Below are positions 36,455 through 46,844 of a DNA stretch of 64,000 nucleotides, piece after piece. The notes under the pieces are model-generated. The model had not been told where the DNA came from. It searched no databases and saw only the letters and a program-made list of their open reading frames with translations. The DNA comes from Thioclava electrotropha. GTDB lineage: Bacteria > Pseudomonadota > Alphaproteobacteria > Rhodobacterales > Rhodobacteraceae. The stretch's first letter is position 1; every line of letters starts with the position of its first letter. The stretch lies in contig NZ_CP053562.1 of assembly GCF_002085925.2 (NCBI RefSeq), positions 1,096,001 to 1,160,000 of the forward strand. Reading direction: 5' to 3'. The position numbers were made by a program, and so were the translations under genes.

Positions 36455-39280
36455 ATGGCATTCGGCAAAGGCTGTCACCTGCATCTTATCGACGGTTCGG
36501 CCTTCATTTTCCGCGCCTATCACGCGCTGCCGCCGCTCACGCGCAAGTCCGACGGGCTGCCGATCGGGGCGGTCGCGGGCTTTTGCAACATGCTGTGGAA
36601 GTACATCGAAGACGCCAAGGGCTCGGACGCGCCGACCCATGCGGCGGTGATCTTCGACAAGGGCAGCCACACCTTCCGCAATGACCTCTACGATCAATAC
36701 AAGGCCAATCGCGACGAGATGCCCGAGGAACTGCGCCCGCAGATCCCGCTGACCCGCGAGGCGACCAAGGCCTTCAACATCGCCTGCGAGGAGCTGGCGG
36801 GATACGAGGCCGACGATATCATCGCGACGCTCGCCCGTCAGGGCCGCGAGGCGGGCGGCCGCGTGACGATCATCTCTTCCGATAAGGACTTGATGCAGCT
36901 CGTCGGTGGCGGGGTCGAGATGTTCGACGCGATGAAGAACCGCGCCATCGGCGTCGAGGAGGTCGAGGCCAAGTTCGGCGTCGGCCCCGAGCGCGTGATC
37001 GACGTGCAGGCGCTGGCGGGCGACTCGGTCGACAACATTCCCGGTGCGCCCGGCATCGGCGTGAAGACCGCGGCGCTTCTCATCAACGAATATGGCGATC
37101 TGGACACGCTGCTGGAGCGCGCCTCCGAGATAAAGCAACCCAAGCGTCGCGAGACGCTGATCGAGAAGGCCGACCAGATTCGCCTCTCGAAGCGGCTGGT
37201 GACGCTCGACGATCAGACCCCCATCGAATTCACGCTCGACGATCTGGAAATCCGCGAGCCGGATGTCGACACGCTGATGGGCTTCCTCAACGAGATGGAA
37301 TTCCGCACGCTGACCCGCCGCGTGGCCGAGAAATTCGGTGCCGAGCCGCCGGCCGCGCCCGAGGTCTCGGACGTGCCCGCCAGCCATGACAACGCTACGC
37401 CCGAGGTCGAGCAGCCGCCCTTCGATCCCGACAGCTATATCTGCATCCGCGATGCCGAGACGCTGACGCAATGGCTCGATGAGGCCCGCGCCAAGGGCTG
37501 GGTTGCGGTCGATACCGAGACGACCTCGCTCAACGAAATGCAGGCCGAACTGGTCGGCGTATCGCTCGCCATTGAGGCGGGGAAAGCGGCGTATCTGCCG
37601 CTCGGGCATAGCAAAGGCGAAGGCGATCTCTTCGGCGGAGCCGAGCGCGCCGAGGGGCAGATGGACCTCAAAGAGGCTCTCGCGCTGCTCAAGCCCGTGC
37701 TCGAGGATCCTGCGATCCTCAAGATCGGGCAGAACATGAAGTATGACTTCAAGATCTTCGCCCGCCACGGCATCCGCGTCGCGCCCATCGACGACACGAT
37801 GCTGATGTCCTACGCGATGTTCTCGGGGCTCCACGGCCATGGGATGGATGCGCTTTCGGATCGCTACCTCAACCACCAGCCGATCCCGATCAAGGAACTG
37901 ATCGGCTCCGGCAAGAGCCAGATCACCTTCGACAAGGTCGAGATCGACAAGGCCACGCGCTACGCCGCCGAGGATGCCGATATCACGCTGCGCCTCTGGC
38001 AGCAGTTCAAGCCGCGGCTCCATCGCGAACAGGTCACCACCGTCTATGAGACGCTGGAGCGCCCGATGGTCCCGGTGCTCGCCGATATGGAAATGGCCGG
38101 CGTGAAGGTCGACGCCTCGGTGCTGTCGCGCATGTCGAACGCCTTCGCGCAAAAGATGGCGCAGCTAGAGGACGAAATCGCCGAGATCGCGGGCCAGCCC
38201 TTCAATGTCGGCTCGCCGAAACAGCTGGGCGAGATCCTGTTCGACACGATGGGCGTCGAGGGCGGCAAGAAGGGCAAGACCGGCGCCTATGGCACCGGGG
38301 CGGACGTGCTCGAAGACGTGACCACGATGGAGGACACCAACCCGCAGGCTGCGAAGCTGGCGGCGCGGGTGCTCGATTGGCGGCAGATCTCGAAGCTGAA
38401 ATCGACCTATACGGATGCGCTGCAAACCCATGTGAACCCGGATACGGGCCGCGTTCACACCTCCTATTCTATCGCGGGCGCGAATACCGGGCGTCTGGCT
38501 TCGACCGATCCGAACCTGCAGAACATCCCCGTGCGCTCCGAGGAAGGCCGCCGCATCCGCGAGGCGTTTGTCGCGCGCGACGGCTGCAAGATCGTCTCGC
38601 TCGACTATAGCCAGATCGAGCTGCGCATCCTCGCCCATGTCGCGGATCTTCCCGAGATGCGCGAAGCGTTCAAGGACGGCCTCGACATCCACGCGGCCAC
38701 CGCGTCGGAGATGTTCGATGTGCCGCTGGATCAGATGACGCCCGAAATCCGCCGTCAGGCGAAGGCGATCAATTTCGGGGTGATCTACGGGATTTCGGGC
38801 TTTGGTCTCGCGCGCAACCTGCGCATCCCGCGCGCCGAGGCGCAGGGCTTTATCGACCGCTATTTCGAGCGTTTCCCCGGTATCCGCAAATACATGGACG
38901 ACACCGTGGCCTTCGCCAAAGAGCACAAATTCGTCCAGACCCTGTTCGGGCGCAAAATCCACACGCCCGATATCGGCGCGAAGGGACCGTCGGCGGGCTT
39001 CGCCAAGCGCGCCGCGATCAACGCGCCGATCCAGGGGGCAGCGGCCGATATCATCCGCCGCGCGATGGTGCGGATGCCCGAGGCGATCGAAGGCATCCCC
39101 GCGCGGATGCTGCTACAGGTGCATGACGAATTGATTTTCGAGGTCGAGGAGGCTGCGATCGACGACCTGATCAAGACCGCCCGTGCCACGATGGAAGGCG
39201 CGGCGGAACCTGTGATGAAACTCTCGGTGCCGCTGGTCGTCGATGCGGGGCAGGGCGATAGCTGGGCCGCCGCTCACTGA
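36455..39280 (+). CDS. polA: DNA polymerase I
   Basis: This 941-residue enzyme has all three domains: an N-terminal 5'-3' exonuclease (LIDGSAFIFRAYHALPP, YEADDIIATLA, GDSVDNIPGAPGIG), a 3'-5' proofreading exonuclease with the intact first motif VDTETTSLNE at about residue 350 and YAAEDADITLRL, and the polymerase domain with LDYSQIELRILAH, RRQAKAINFGVIYGISGFGL and LQVHDELIFEV. It fills gaps and removes RNA primers. Its stop overlaps the converging DUF2798 gene by 7 bp. Confidence 0.98.
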   Translation: MAFGKGCHLHLIDGSAFIFRAYHALPPLTRKSDGLPIGAVAGFCNMLWKYIEDAKGSDAPTHAAVIFDKGSHTFRNDLYDQYKANRDEMPEELRPQIPLTREATKAFNIACEELAGYEADDIIATLARQGREAGGRVTIISSDKDLMQLVGGGVEMFDAMKNRAIGVEEVEAKFGVGPERVIDVQALAGDSVDNIPGAPGIGVKTAALLINEYGDLDTLLERASEIKQPKRRETLIEKADQIRLSKRLVTLDDQTPIEFTLDDLEIREPDVDTLMGFLNEMEFRTLTRRVAEKFGAEPPAAPEVSDVPASHDNATPEVEQPPFDPDSYICIRDAETLTQWLDEARAKGWVAVDTETTSLNEMQAELVGVSLAIEAGKAAYLPLGHSKGEGDLFGGAERAEGQMDLKEALALLKPVLEDPAILKIGQNMKYDFKIFARHGIRVAPIDDTMLMSYAMFSGLHGHGMDALSDRYLNHQPIPIKELIGSGKSQITFDKVEIDKATRYAAEDADITLRLWQQFKPRLHREQVTTVYETLERPMVPVLADMEMAGVKVDASVLSRMSNAFAQKMAQLEDEIAEIAGQPFNVGSPKQLGEILFDTMGVEGGKKGKTGAYGTGADVLEDVTTMEDTNPQAAKLAARVLDWRQISKLKSTYTDALQTHVNPDTGRVHTSYSIAGANTGRLASTDPNLQNIPVRSEEGRRIREAFVARDGCKIVSLDYSQIELRILAHVADLPEMREAFKDGLDIHAATASEMFDVPLDQMTPEIRRQAKAINFGVIYGISGFGLARNLRIPRAEAQGFIDRYFERFPGIRKYMDDTVAFAKEHKFVQTLFGRKIHTPDIGAKGPSAGFAKRAAINAPIQGAAADIIRRAMVRMPEAIEGIPARMLLQVHDELIFEVEEAAIDDLIKTARATMEGAAEPVMKLSVPLVVDAGQGDSWAAAH

Positions 39281-39510
39281 GCCGCGGGCTGACGCACCAA
39301 CAGATTGGTCACGCGCCGTGCAAACGGCGCGACGATCAACACCGACGGGTAGGAGAGCATCCAGCTGGACACCCAGCTTGCCACCCACAGCGCCGTGAAG
39401 TCTTCCACCATCCCCGTCGCGCGGTAGGTCGCGATACCCGAGACCAGAAACGACATGATCCCCGACAGGATCAGGCTGAAAATGAAATGCGCGTAGCGGG
39501 CGGGGATCAT
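39274..39510 (-). CDS. DUF2798 family small membrane protein
   Basis: This 78-residue protein has two hydrophobic segments (FIFSLILSGIMSFLVSGIA and LWVASWVSSWMLSYPSVLIV) and ends with PFARRVTNLLVRQ. The pattern matches DUF2798, short two-helix membrane proteins of unknown function. The ATG at 39510 follows AAGGAGG. It overlaps the 3' end of polA on the opposite strand. Confidence 0.85.
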   Translation of the reverse strand: MIPARYAHFIFSLILSGIMSFLVSGIATYRATGMVEDFTALWVASWVSSWMLSYPSVLIVAPFARRVTNLLVRQPAAQ

Positions 39511-39660
39511 CGGGTCTCCTCCTTGGGCCGGAAAGTCAGTCGCTCGCATTTTGGTGATTGGACGTGAGCACGCAACGCACAAACCTGTGTGTTCATTCGC
39601 GCAGAGACACCGTCCCGCATTGACCCTGCCGCCCGGCAATGTTGAGACTGCGCATGCCTC

Positions 39661-39729
39661 CGGCGGGGATATTTGCGCCAAGCCGAAACACGCGCCTTGC
39701 TTTCGGCTTGGTCCAAATATCCCCCGCGG
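39661..39729. repeat. Large imperfect inverted repeat (GATATTTG/CAAG element)
   Basis: The left arm GGCGGGGATATTTG, two unpaired bases, then CCAAGCCGAAA, pairs with TTTCGGCTTGG and CAAATATCCCCCGC on the right, leaving a 12-base loop. The inner 11 bp are perfect. It sits 47 bp upstream of the CDF transporter gene. The same core recurs once at 14105-14128. Confidence 0.75.
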
Positions 39730-39775
39730 AGCGTCCCAACCGCGCCTCAGGCGCCGAAATCCGAGAAAGGCGCCC

Positions 39776-40747
39776 ATGCCCCACGATCATCATCACCACC
39801 ACAATCTGGACAATGCCAGTGACAACCGTGTGCTCTGGGCGGTGGTCGTCAATGTCGTGCTTACCTTTGCGCAGGTCTTCGGCGGGGCGATCGCGGGCTC
39901 GATGGCGCTGATCGCGGACGGGGTGCATAACTTCTCCGACGCGGCGGCGCTGGTGCTGGCCTTCGGGGCGCGCAAACTGGCCAAGCGCGGGGCGGATGCG
40001 GCGATGAGCTTCGGCTGGTCGCGCGCCGAGGTCATCGCGGCCTTCGTCAATTACATCGCGCTGATCTTGATCTCGGTCTGGCTGGTCGTCGAAGCGGTGG
40101 GGCGGATGATCCACCCGCCGCAGGTCGATGGCTGGATCGTGGTCTGGCTGGCGACGCTGGCGCTGATCATCGATCTGGCGACCGCCGCGCTGACCTATGC
40201 GCTTTCCAAGCACAGCCTGAACATCCGCGCGGCCTTCCTGCATAACCTCGCCGATGCCGGCGCCTCAGTCGCGGTGATCGTGGGCGGTATCGTGATCCTT
40301 CTCTACGATTGGCGGCTGGTCGACCCGATCCTGACCATTGGCATCTCGGTCTTCATCCTGTGGCATGTCGCGACCGATCTGAAACCGGTGCTGCGCATCC
40401 TGATGCTGGGCGCGCCGCCCGAGAAGGATTGTACGGAAGTGCAGGGCGCGCTGGGCGAGGTCGAGGGCGTTTCGAGCGTCCACCACGTCCATCTGTGGCA
40501 GATCGACGAGAAGCGTGTCTCCGTCGAGGCGCATCTGGTGCTGGACGAGGGGCGGGATTACGCAACGGTCATCGCGCGGGCCAAGGATATGCTGGCGCAT
40601 CAGTTCGGCATCCACCACGCGACGCTGGAGCCGGAAAGCGCGAGCTTGGGCTGTGCCGATCACGCGGACCATGACGACCACGAAGATCACGATCACTCAG
40701 ATCATGGGCACGCAGATCATGCGCACGCGGGCCAACCGGCGCATTGA
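39776..40747 (+). CDS. Cation diffusion facilitator (zinc/cobalt/cadmium efflux)
   Basis: This 323-residue protein begins with a His run (HDHHHHH), has six membrane segments with the site-A motif HNFSDAAALVLAFGA and the site-B motif HNLADAGASVAVIVGG, and then a cytosolic dimerisation domain. The last 30 residues are again rich in His and Asp (HADHDDHEDHDHSDHGHADH). This is the CDF/ZnT architecture of proton-coupled divalent metal export. The metal is probably Zn(II). The start follows a large inverted repeat. It converges with the isomerase gene, 1 bp apart. Confidence 0.93.
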   Translation: MPHDHHHHHNLDNASDNRVLWAVVVNVVLTFAQVFGGAIAGSMALIADGVHNFSDAAALVLAFGARKLAKRGADAAMSFGWSRAEVIAAFVNYIALILISVWLVVEAVGRMIHPPQVDGWIVVWLATLALIIDLATAALTYALSKHSLNIRAAFLHNLADAGASVAVIVGGIVILLYDWRLVDPILTIGISVFILWHVATDLKPVLRILMLGAPPEKDCTEVQGALGEVEGVSSVHHVHLWQIDEKRVSVEAHLVLDEGRDYATVIARAKDMLAHQFGIHHATLEPESASLGCADHADHDDHEDHDHSDHGHADHAHAGQPAH

Positions 40748-40748
40748 G

Positions 40749-41501
40749 TTAACGTGGAAGCCAGCCCAGCGTTTCCCGCGTCTCCGCCTGCGGGGTGTAT
40801 TCCGCTGACGCATAGCCCTCGTAGCCATCGGCATCGAGCGTCGCGAAGAAACCTTCCAGATCGATCTTGCCCGAACCGGGGCCGCCGCGCCCCGGGGCAT
40901 CGGCAAATTGCACATGGGCCGCACGGTGACCATGCTTCGCCCAAGCTCCCGCCACATCGCCGGTCAGCATCTGCGCGTGATAGGCGTCGAATTGCAGATG
41001 CAGGTTCGGGGCGGCGACCGCATCGAGGATATCCGCCGCCTGATCGAAATCGTTCAGGAAATAGCCCGGCATGTCGGTCGGGTTGATCGGCTCGATCGTC
41101 AGGCGCCGTTTTGGCGCGCGCGCCGCCGCCCATTTCAGGTTCGCGATATAGGTCGCACGGGCCTCCGCGCCCTCGGCCTTGCCCGCCATGATATGGATGA
41201 CGCGCGGCTTCAGGATATCCGCGAAGCGCATCGCGCGGTCGAAATCGCGGCGGAAGCGGTCTTCCAGCCCCGGCACGGCGGCGAAGCCCCGATCGCCGCC
41301 CGTATAATTCGGCGGCGGCACGTTCATCAGCACGAAGCTCAGGTCGTGACGGATCAACTCGTGGCGCATCTCCTGCGCGGAGGCGTCGTAGGGGGAAAGC
41401 ACTTCGACCGCATCGAAGCCGGCCTGTTTCGCCGCTTTGAACCGCTCCATGAAGGGCAGTTCGGTGAAGAGGAAGGTCAGGTTCGCTGCGAAACTCGGCA
41501 C
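40749..41501 (-). CDS. hyi: Hydroxypyruvate isomerase family protein
   Basis: This 250-residue TIM-barrel protein starts FAANLTFLFTELPFMERFKA and shows the family pattern AGFDAVEVLSPYD, LTIEPINPTDMPGYFL with a metal-binding glutamate, FDAYHAQML, HVQFADAPGRGGPGSGKID and YEGYASAEYTP. It belongs to the Hyi/OtnI group of sugar-acid isomerases. The exact substrate (hydroxypyruvate or a 2-oxo-tetronate) is not certain. It follows the DUF1285 gene by one base, so the two form an operon. Confidence 0.87.
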   Translation of the reverse strand: MPSFAANLTFLFTELPFMERFKAAKQAGFDAVEVLSPYDASAQEMRHELIRHDLSFVLMNVPPPNYTGGDRGFAAVPGLEDRFRRDFDRAMRFADILKPRVIHIMAGKAEGAEARATYIANLKWAAARAPKRRLTIEPINPTDMPGYFLNDFDQAADILDAVAAPNLHLQFDAYHAQMLTGDVAGAWAKHGHRAAHVQFADAPGRGGPGSGKIDLEGFFATLDADGYEGYASAEYTPQAETRETLGWLPR

Positions 41502-41502
41502 G

Positions 41503-42096
41503 TTACAATTCCGCCGCGCGCAGGATCGGGAAGAAGCTGCCCGCCGAGATCACGCCGGTCCAGTCCTCGCCCTCATGCTCGCGCGTCACGGCCAGATCGA
41601 CGAGCCGGTAGAAGCTCTTGCGATCGATCAAAGCCTCCAGCCCGCGGCGCACATGCAGGTAAGGGCGGGGCTCGCCATCCTCGCTATGCTCCACCCGGAT
41701 CGCGTGCTCCGCATCGGCCAGAACCACGTCGCCCACATTGGTCGTGAAGCGAATCGACTGGTCGTCGCCTTCGCCCTCGGTTGTGAAATCGACGGCGATG
41801 AAAGGCGCGTCCTCGACCCGGATACCGACCTTCTCGACCGGGGTGACGAGATAGTATTTCCCGTCCTCGAGTTTCAGAATCGATGAAAACAGTCGCACCA
41901 GCGCCTCGCGGCCGATGGGCGTGCCAAGATAGAACCATGTCCCGTCGCGGCGGATCTCCATATCGAGATCGCCACAGAAGGGCGGATCCCACAAATGCAC
42001 GGGCGGCGGGCCCTTTTTGCTGGCTTTCTTGGCGGCATCGGCAAGCCCGTCTGCCGTCGGGGAAGGGGTCGAAACTGTCTGTTTGTGATCCGTCAT
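41503..42096 (-). CDS. DUF1285 domain protein
   Basis: This 197-residue protein contains PPVHLWDPPFCGDLDMEIRRDGTWFYLGTPIGREALVRLFSSIL, shown here in part (WDPPFCGDLDMEIRRDG), the hallmark of DUF1285, with a beta-rich C-terminal half. The function of the family is unknown. I chose the ATG at 42096 (MTDHKQ) because upstream sequence is not conserved-looking. It is divergent from the moxR operon, sharing a 73-bp promoter region. Confidence 0.87.
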   Translation of the reverse strand: MTDHKQTVSTPSPTADGLADAAKKASKKGPPPVHLWDPPFCGDLDMEIRRDGTWFYLGTPIGREALVRLFSSILKLEDGKYYLVTPVEKVGIRVEDAPFIAVDFTTEGEGDDQSIRFTTNVGDVVLADAEHAIRVEHSEDGEPRPYLHVRRGLEALIDRKSFYRLVDLAVTREHEGEDWTGVISAGSFFPILRAAEL

Positions 42097-42169
42097 GTAA
42101 ATTTGGCCGTTGGTCGGAGCGTGGATATCTGCTTTGCTGGGAAAGATAGGCATCAACGGGGAGAATGTC

Positions 42170-43182
<1,013 letters not shown>

Positions 43183-43186
<4 letters not shown>

Positions 43187-44103
43187 GCGTAACCTCCGAT
43201 ACCGCAGCGTCGGGGCAGGCCCCCGCGCTGAGCCTGCGCCGCGAGGCGGAAGGGGCGGCCTCTGCGCTGCCCCCGCTGCTGGTCGCGGCGGAGCATCTGG
43301 CGGCGACCGTCCAGATGGGCGCGCATGGCCGCAGGCGCGCGGGATCGGGCGAGGAATTCTGGCAATACCGGCCCGCTCATGCGGGCGACGAGCTGCGCTT
43401 CGTCGATTGGCGGCGCTCGGCGCGCTCGGACAGCCAATATGTGCGCCAGCGGGAATGGCAGCTGGCGCAATCGGTCCATCTCTGGGTCGATGACGCGGCC
43501 TCGATGCGCTTCACCGGGGCCGAGAGCGGACGCAATGCGCGTGCCACGAAATCAGAGCGCGCCCGTGTTCTGGGGCTCGCGCTTGCGGTGCTGATGGTGC
43601 GCGGCGGCGAACGCGTGGGGCTGACCGGCCCGCTCGCGCCGCCACGTCCGGGGCGCGCGCAGCTGATGGAGCTTGCAGGCTTGCTTTCGCGTGAGGCGGG
43701 CGTGCAGGATTACGGCGCCCCTGAAATCGCTGGCGTCACGCCGCAGTCGCGCGTGGTGCTGCTGTCGGATTTCTTCGGTGATCTCGGCCCGATCGAAGCC
43801 GCGCTGGGCCGTCTGGCCGACCGGGGCGTCTCGGGCGTGATGATGCAGGTGCTCGACCCCGACGAAGAGGCCTTTCCCTATGACGGGCGCACGATCTTCC
43901 AGTCGATGACCGGCTCGCTGGTCCATGAAACCCGCAAGGCGGGCGATCTGCGTGCGCGTTATCTCGACCGGCTGGCCGCGCGACGCGATCAGCTCGCCCG
44001 GCTGGCGCGCAGCGCGGGCTGGCAATTCTCGACCCATCACACGGGCGATCCGGCGCAGGCTGCGCTGCTGTGGCTTTATTCCGCGCTCGAGAGGGGGCGC
44101 TGA
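43183..44103 (+). CDS. DUF58 domain protein
   Basis: This 306-residue protein has the DUF58 signature GEEFWQYRPAHAGDELRFVDWRRSAR-type segment (WQYRPAHAGDELRFVDWRRS) and a von Willebrand-like strand LWVDDAASMRF, where the second serine of the classic metal site is replaced by alanine. DUF58 proteins are the usual partners of MoxR ATPases in envelope stress or metal-insertion systems. It overlaps moxR by 4 bp and the next gene by 1 bp. Confidence 0.92.
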
Positions 44104-46844
44104 TGTGGATGCTCGGCCCCATCGGCTTCACCGCGCCCTGGCTTCTGCTGGGGCTGGCCGCCTTGCCGATCATCTGGCTGATCCTGCGCGCGGTGCCGCC
44201 CGCGCCGATCCGCAGGCGTTTTCCCGGCGTCGCGCTGCTCCTGGGTCTCAAGGACGAGGAAGTGCAGGCCGCGCGCACGCCGTGGTGGCTGCTGGCGCTG
44301 CGTCTTCTGGCGCTGGCTGCCGCGATCATCGGCTTTGCCGGGCCGGTCCTGAACCCGCAGCGGGCCGTTCCCGGCACCGGACCGCTCCTGATCGTGGCCG
44401 ACGGTAGCTGGGCCTCCGCGCGCGACTGGCCGCGCCGGGTGGAGCGGATGACGTCGGCGCTGAAGGATGCGCAACAGGCGGGACGTCCCGCAGCGGTGAT
44501 CTCGCTGACCGATCCGCCGCCCGCGCAGGTGAGTTTCATGGATGCGGGCGCGCTGATCCAGTCGCTGCCCGGTATCCAGCCGCAGCCCTGGGCCCCGCAG
44601 AGCTTCGACGCCGCCAATCTGCCCGAGGGGAATTTCGAGACGCTCTGGCTGTCGGACGGCTTGGCCCGCGACAGCCGCGCCGGCGTTCTGAATGCGCTGG
44701 AGGCGCGCGGTCCGGTCAAGGTCTGGCAACCGCAATTGTCGGTCTTGGCGCTGGGCGCTGCCCGGATCGAGGATGGCGCGCTCGTCGTGCCTGCGCTCGC
44801 CTCAACAATCCCGCCCAGCCCGCGCGATGTTGCCGCCGTGGGGCGCGACCCGGCGGGGATCGAGCGCGAACTGGCCAGCCAGCCGCTGCAATTCACCGAC
44901 TCGCGCGAGACCGAGCTGCGCTTCGATCTGCCGCCCGAGCTGCGCAACCGCATCACCCGGATCGAGATCACCGGCATGCGCTCGGCAGGCGCAGTCAGCC
45001 TGACCGACGACGCGGTGAAGCGCCGCAAGGTCGCGATCCTGTCCGGCGCGCGCGACCGCGAGGGTTTGGAACTGCTCTCGCCCACCCATTACCTGCATCA
45101 GGCGCTCGCCCCCACGGCGGACCTGATCGAGGGCACGCTCGCCGATGTGCTGACCGCCGATCCGGACGTGATCATCCTCGCCGATATGGCCGATCTGCCG
45201 GAGCAATCGAAACTGCACGACTGGGTCGAGAAGGGCGGGCTACTGATCCGTTTCGCAGGGCCCCGCATGGCCAATGCCGATCTCGATGCCGATACGCTTC
45301 TGCCGGTGCAGCTGCGCGCGGGCGGCCGCTCGCTGGGCGGCACGATGAGCTGGGGCGATCCGCGCGCGCTGGCGCCCTTCCCGGAGAACTCGCCCTTCGC
45401 GGGGCTGCAAGTGCCCGAGGATGTGACGGTGAAGGCGCAGGTCATGGCCGAGCCCACGCCGGACCTCTCCGAACACACCATCGCCGCGCTGACCGACGGT
45501 ACGCCGCTCGTGACCCGCGCCAAGATGGGGCAGGGGGCGGTCGTGCTGTTCCATGTCACCGCCAATGCCGAATGGTCGACGCTGCCGCTGTCGCTACTGT
45601 TCCCGCAGATGCTGGAGCGGCTCGCGGTCTCGGCCCGGCCCGCCGCACCGGAAGAGGCTGATCTCGCAGGCCAGACCTGGGTGCCGCAGAAGCTGCTCGA
45701 CGGGTTCGGGCGGCTGCAGGACTCAGGCGCCGCCGCAGGTGTGCCGGGCGAGGAGCTGGCCAAGGCCGAGCCGGGGCCGAAGCTGCGCCCGGGCATCTAC
45801 ACCGCCGAGGATCGCTCGGTCGCGCTGAACGCCCTTCCACGCGGCGCGACGCTGTCCCCGGCCAGCTGGCCCGCCAATGTCCCCGTCGAAGGGGCCTTCG
45901 AGCAACGCGAAATGCCGCTGAAGGGCTGGCTGCTGGGCGCGGCGCTGGCGGCGCTGCTGATCGATATCCTCGCGACGCTGGCGCTCTCGGGCAAGCTTTG
46001 GGGACCGCGCGCGATGAAGGCCGCCGCCTTCGGGGCCGCCCTGATCCTCGCCAGCTTCGCACCGCCGCAAGCCCATGCCGAGGATATGGATCCGGCGCGC
46101 GCGATCGAGGCTGCGTCCAATGTGGTTCTGGCCGCGATGCCCACCGGCGATGCCGAGGTGGACCGGGTCTCCATGGCGGGGCTCAAGGGGCTGTCGCAGG
46201 TTCTCAATCGCCGCACCACGGTCGAGCCCTCCGCACCGATGATGGTCGACCTCAAGAACGACGATCTGGCCGTCTTCACCTTCATCTACTGGCCGATCAC
46301 CGCAGATCAGCCCGCGCCGAGCCCGATGGAATATGCCAAGCTGAACCGCTACCTGCGCGGCGGCGGCATGATCCTGTTCGACACGCGCGACGCCGATATC
46401 GCGGGCTTCGGCGAGGCGACGCCCGCAGGCAAACGGTTGCAGGCGCTGGCCGCGCCCTTGGATATTCCACCGCTCGCGCCGATCCCGGACGATCACGTGC
46501 TGACACGCACCTTCTACCTGCTGCAGGATTTCCCCGGCCGCTACGACGGCACGATCTGGGTGGAGGCCCCGCCCGCCGATGCCGAACGCGCCGAGGGGAT
46601 GCCGTTTCGCAACCTCAATGACGGGGTGACGCCGGTGGTGATCGGCGGCAATGACTGGGCCTCGGCCTGGGCGGTCGACGATCGCGGGATGCCGATGTTC
46701 CCGGTGGGCCGTGGCCGCACCGGCGAGCGTCAGCGCGAAATCGCGGACCGCTTCGGGGTGAACCTGATCATGCATGTGCTGACCGGCAACTATAAATCCG
46801 ATCAGGTCCATGTGCCTGCGCTTCTCGAAAGGCTGGGGCAATGA
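44103..46844 (+). CDS. BatA-like membrane protein with C-terminal DUF4159 domain
   Basis: This 913-residue protein starts with a BatA-type membrane segment (GFTAPWLLLGLAALPIIWLI), a second segment near residue 65, and a von Willebrand-like fold beginning LLIVADGSWASARDW with a degenerate metal site. A further membrane segment lies near residues 615-640, another near 650, and the C-terminal 220 residues form a DUF4159 (ThuA/amidotransferase-like) domain with FTFIYWPI and GGMILFDTRDAD. It is part of the MoxR operon; ATGA overlaps link it to both neighbours. Confidence 0.9.
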   Translation: MWMLGPIGFTAPWLLLGLAALPIIWLILRAVPPAPIRRRFPGVALLLGLKDEEVQAARTPWWLLALRLLALAAAIIGFAGPVLNPQRAVPGTGPLLIVADGSWASARDWPRRVERMTSALKDAQQAGRPAAVISLTDPPPAQVSFMDAGALIQSLPGIQPQPWAPQSFDAANLPEGNFETLWLSDGLARDSRAGVLNALEARGPVKVWQPQLSVLALGAARIEDGALVVPALASTIPPSPRDVAAVGRDPAGIERELASQPLQFTDSRETELRFDLPPELRNRITRIEITGMRSAGAVSLTDDAVKRRKVAILSGARDREGLELLSPTHYLHQALAPTADLIEGTLADVLTADPDVIILADMADLPEQSKLHDWVEKGGLLIRFAGPRMANADLDADTLLPVQLRAGGRSLGGTMSWGDPRALAPFPENSPFAGLQVPEDVTVKAQVMAEPTPDLSEHTIAALTDGTPLVTRAKMGQGAVVLFHVTANAEWSTLPLSLLFPQMLERLAVSARPAAPEEADLAGQTWVPQKLLDGFGRLQDSGAAAGVPGEELAKAEPGPKLRPGIYTAEDRSVALNALPRGATLSPASWPANVPVEGAFEQREMPLKGWLLGAALAALLIDILATLALSGKLWGPRAMKAAAFGAALILASFAPPQAHAEDMDPARAIEAASNVVLAAMPTGDAEVDRVSMAGLKGLSQVLNRRTTVEPSAPMMVDLKNDDLAVFTFIYWPITADQPAPSPMEYAKLNRYLRGGGMILFDTRDADIAGFGEATPAGKRLQALAAPLDIPPLAPIPDDHVLTRTFYLLQDFPGRYDGTIWVEAPPADAERAEGMPFRNLNDGVTPVVIGGNDWASAWAVDDRGMPMFPVGRGRTGERQREIADRFGVNLIMHVLTGNYKSDQVHVPALLERLGQ

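Noticed and set aside
35987..38152. A 721-codon minus-strand frame across the 5' two-thirds of polA
   Set aside because: The part opposite polA is a shadow. Only the last 52 codons, beginning at the ATG at 36145 with its own ribosome binding site, look real and are listed separately.
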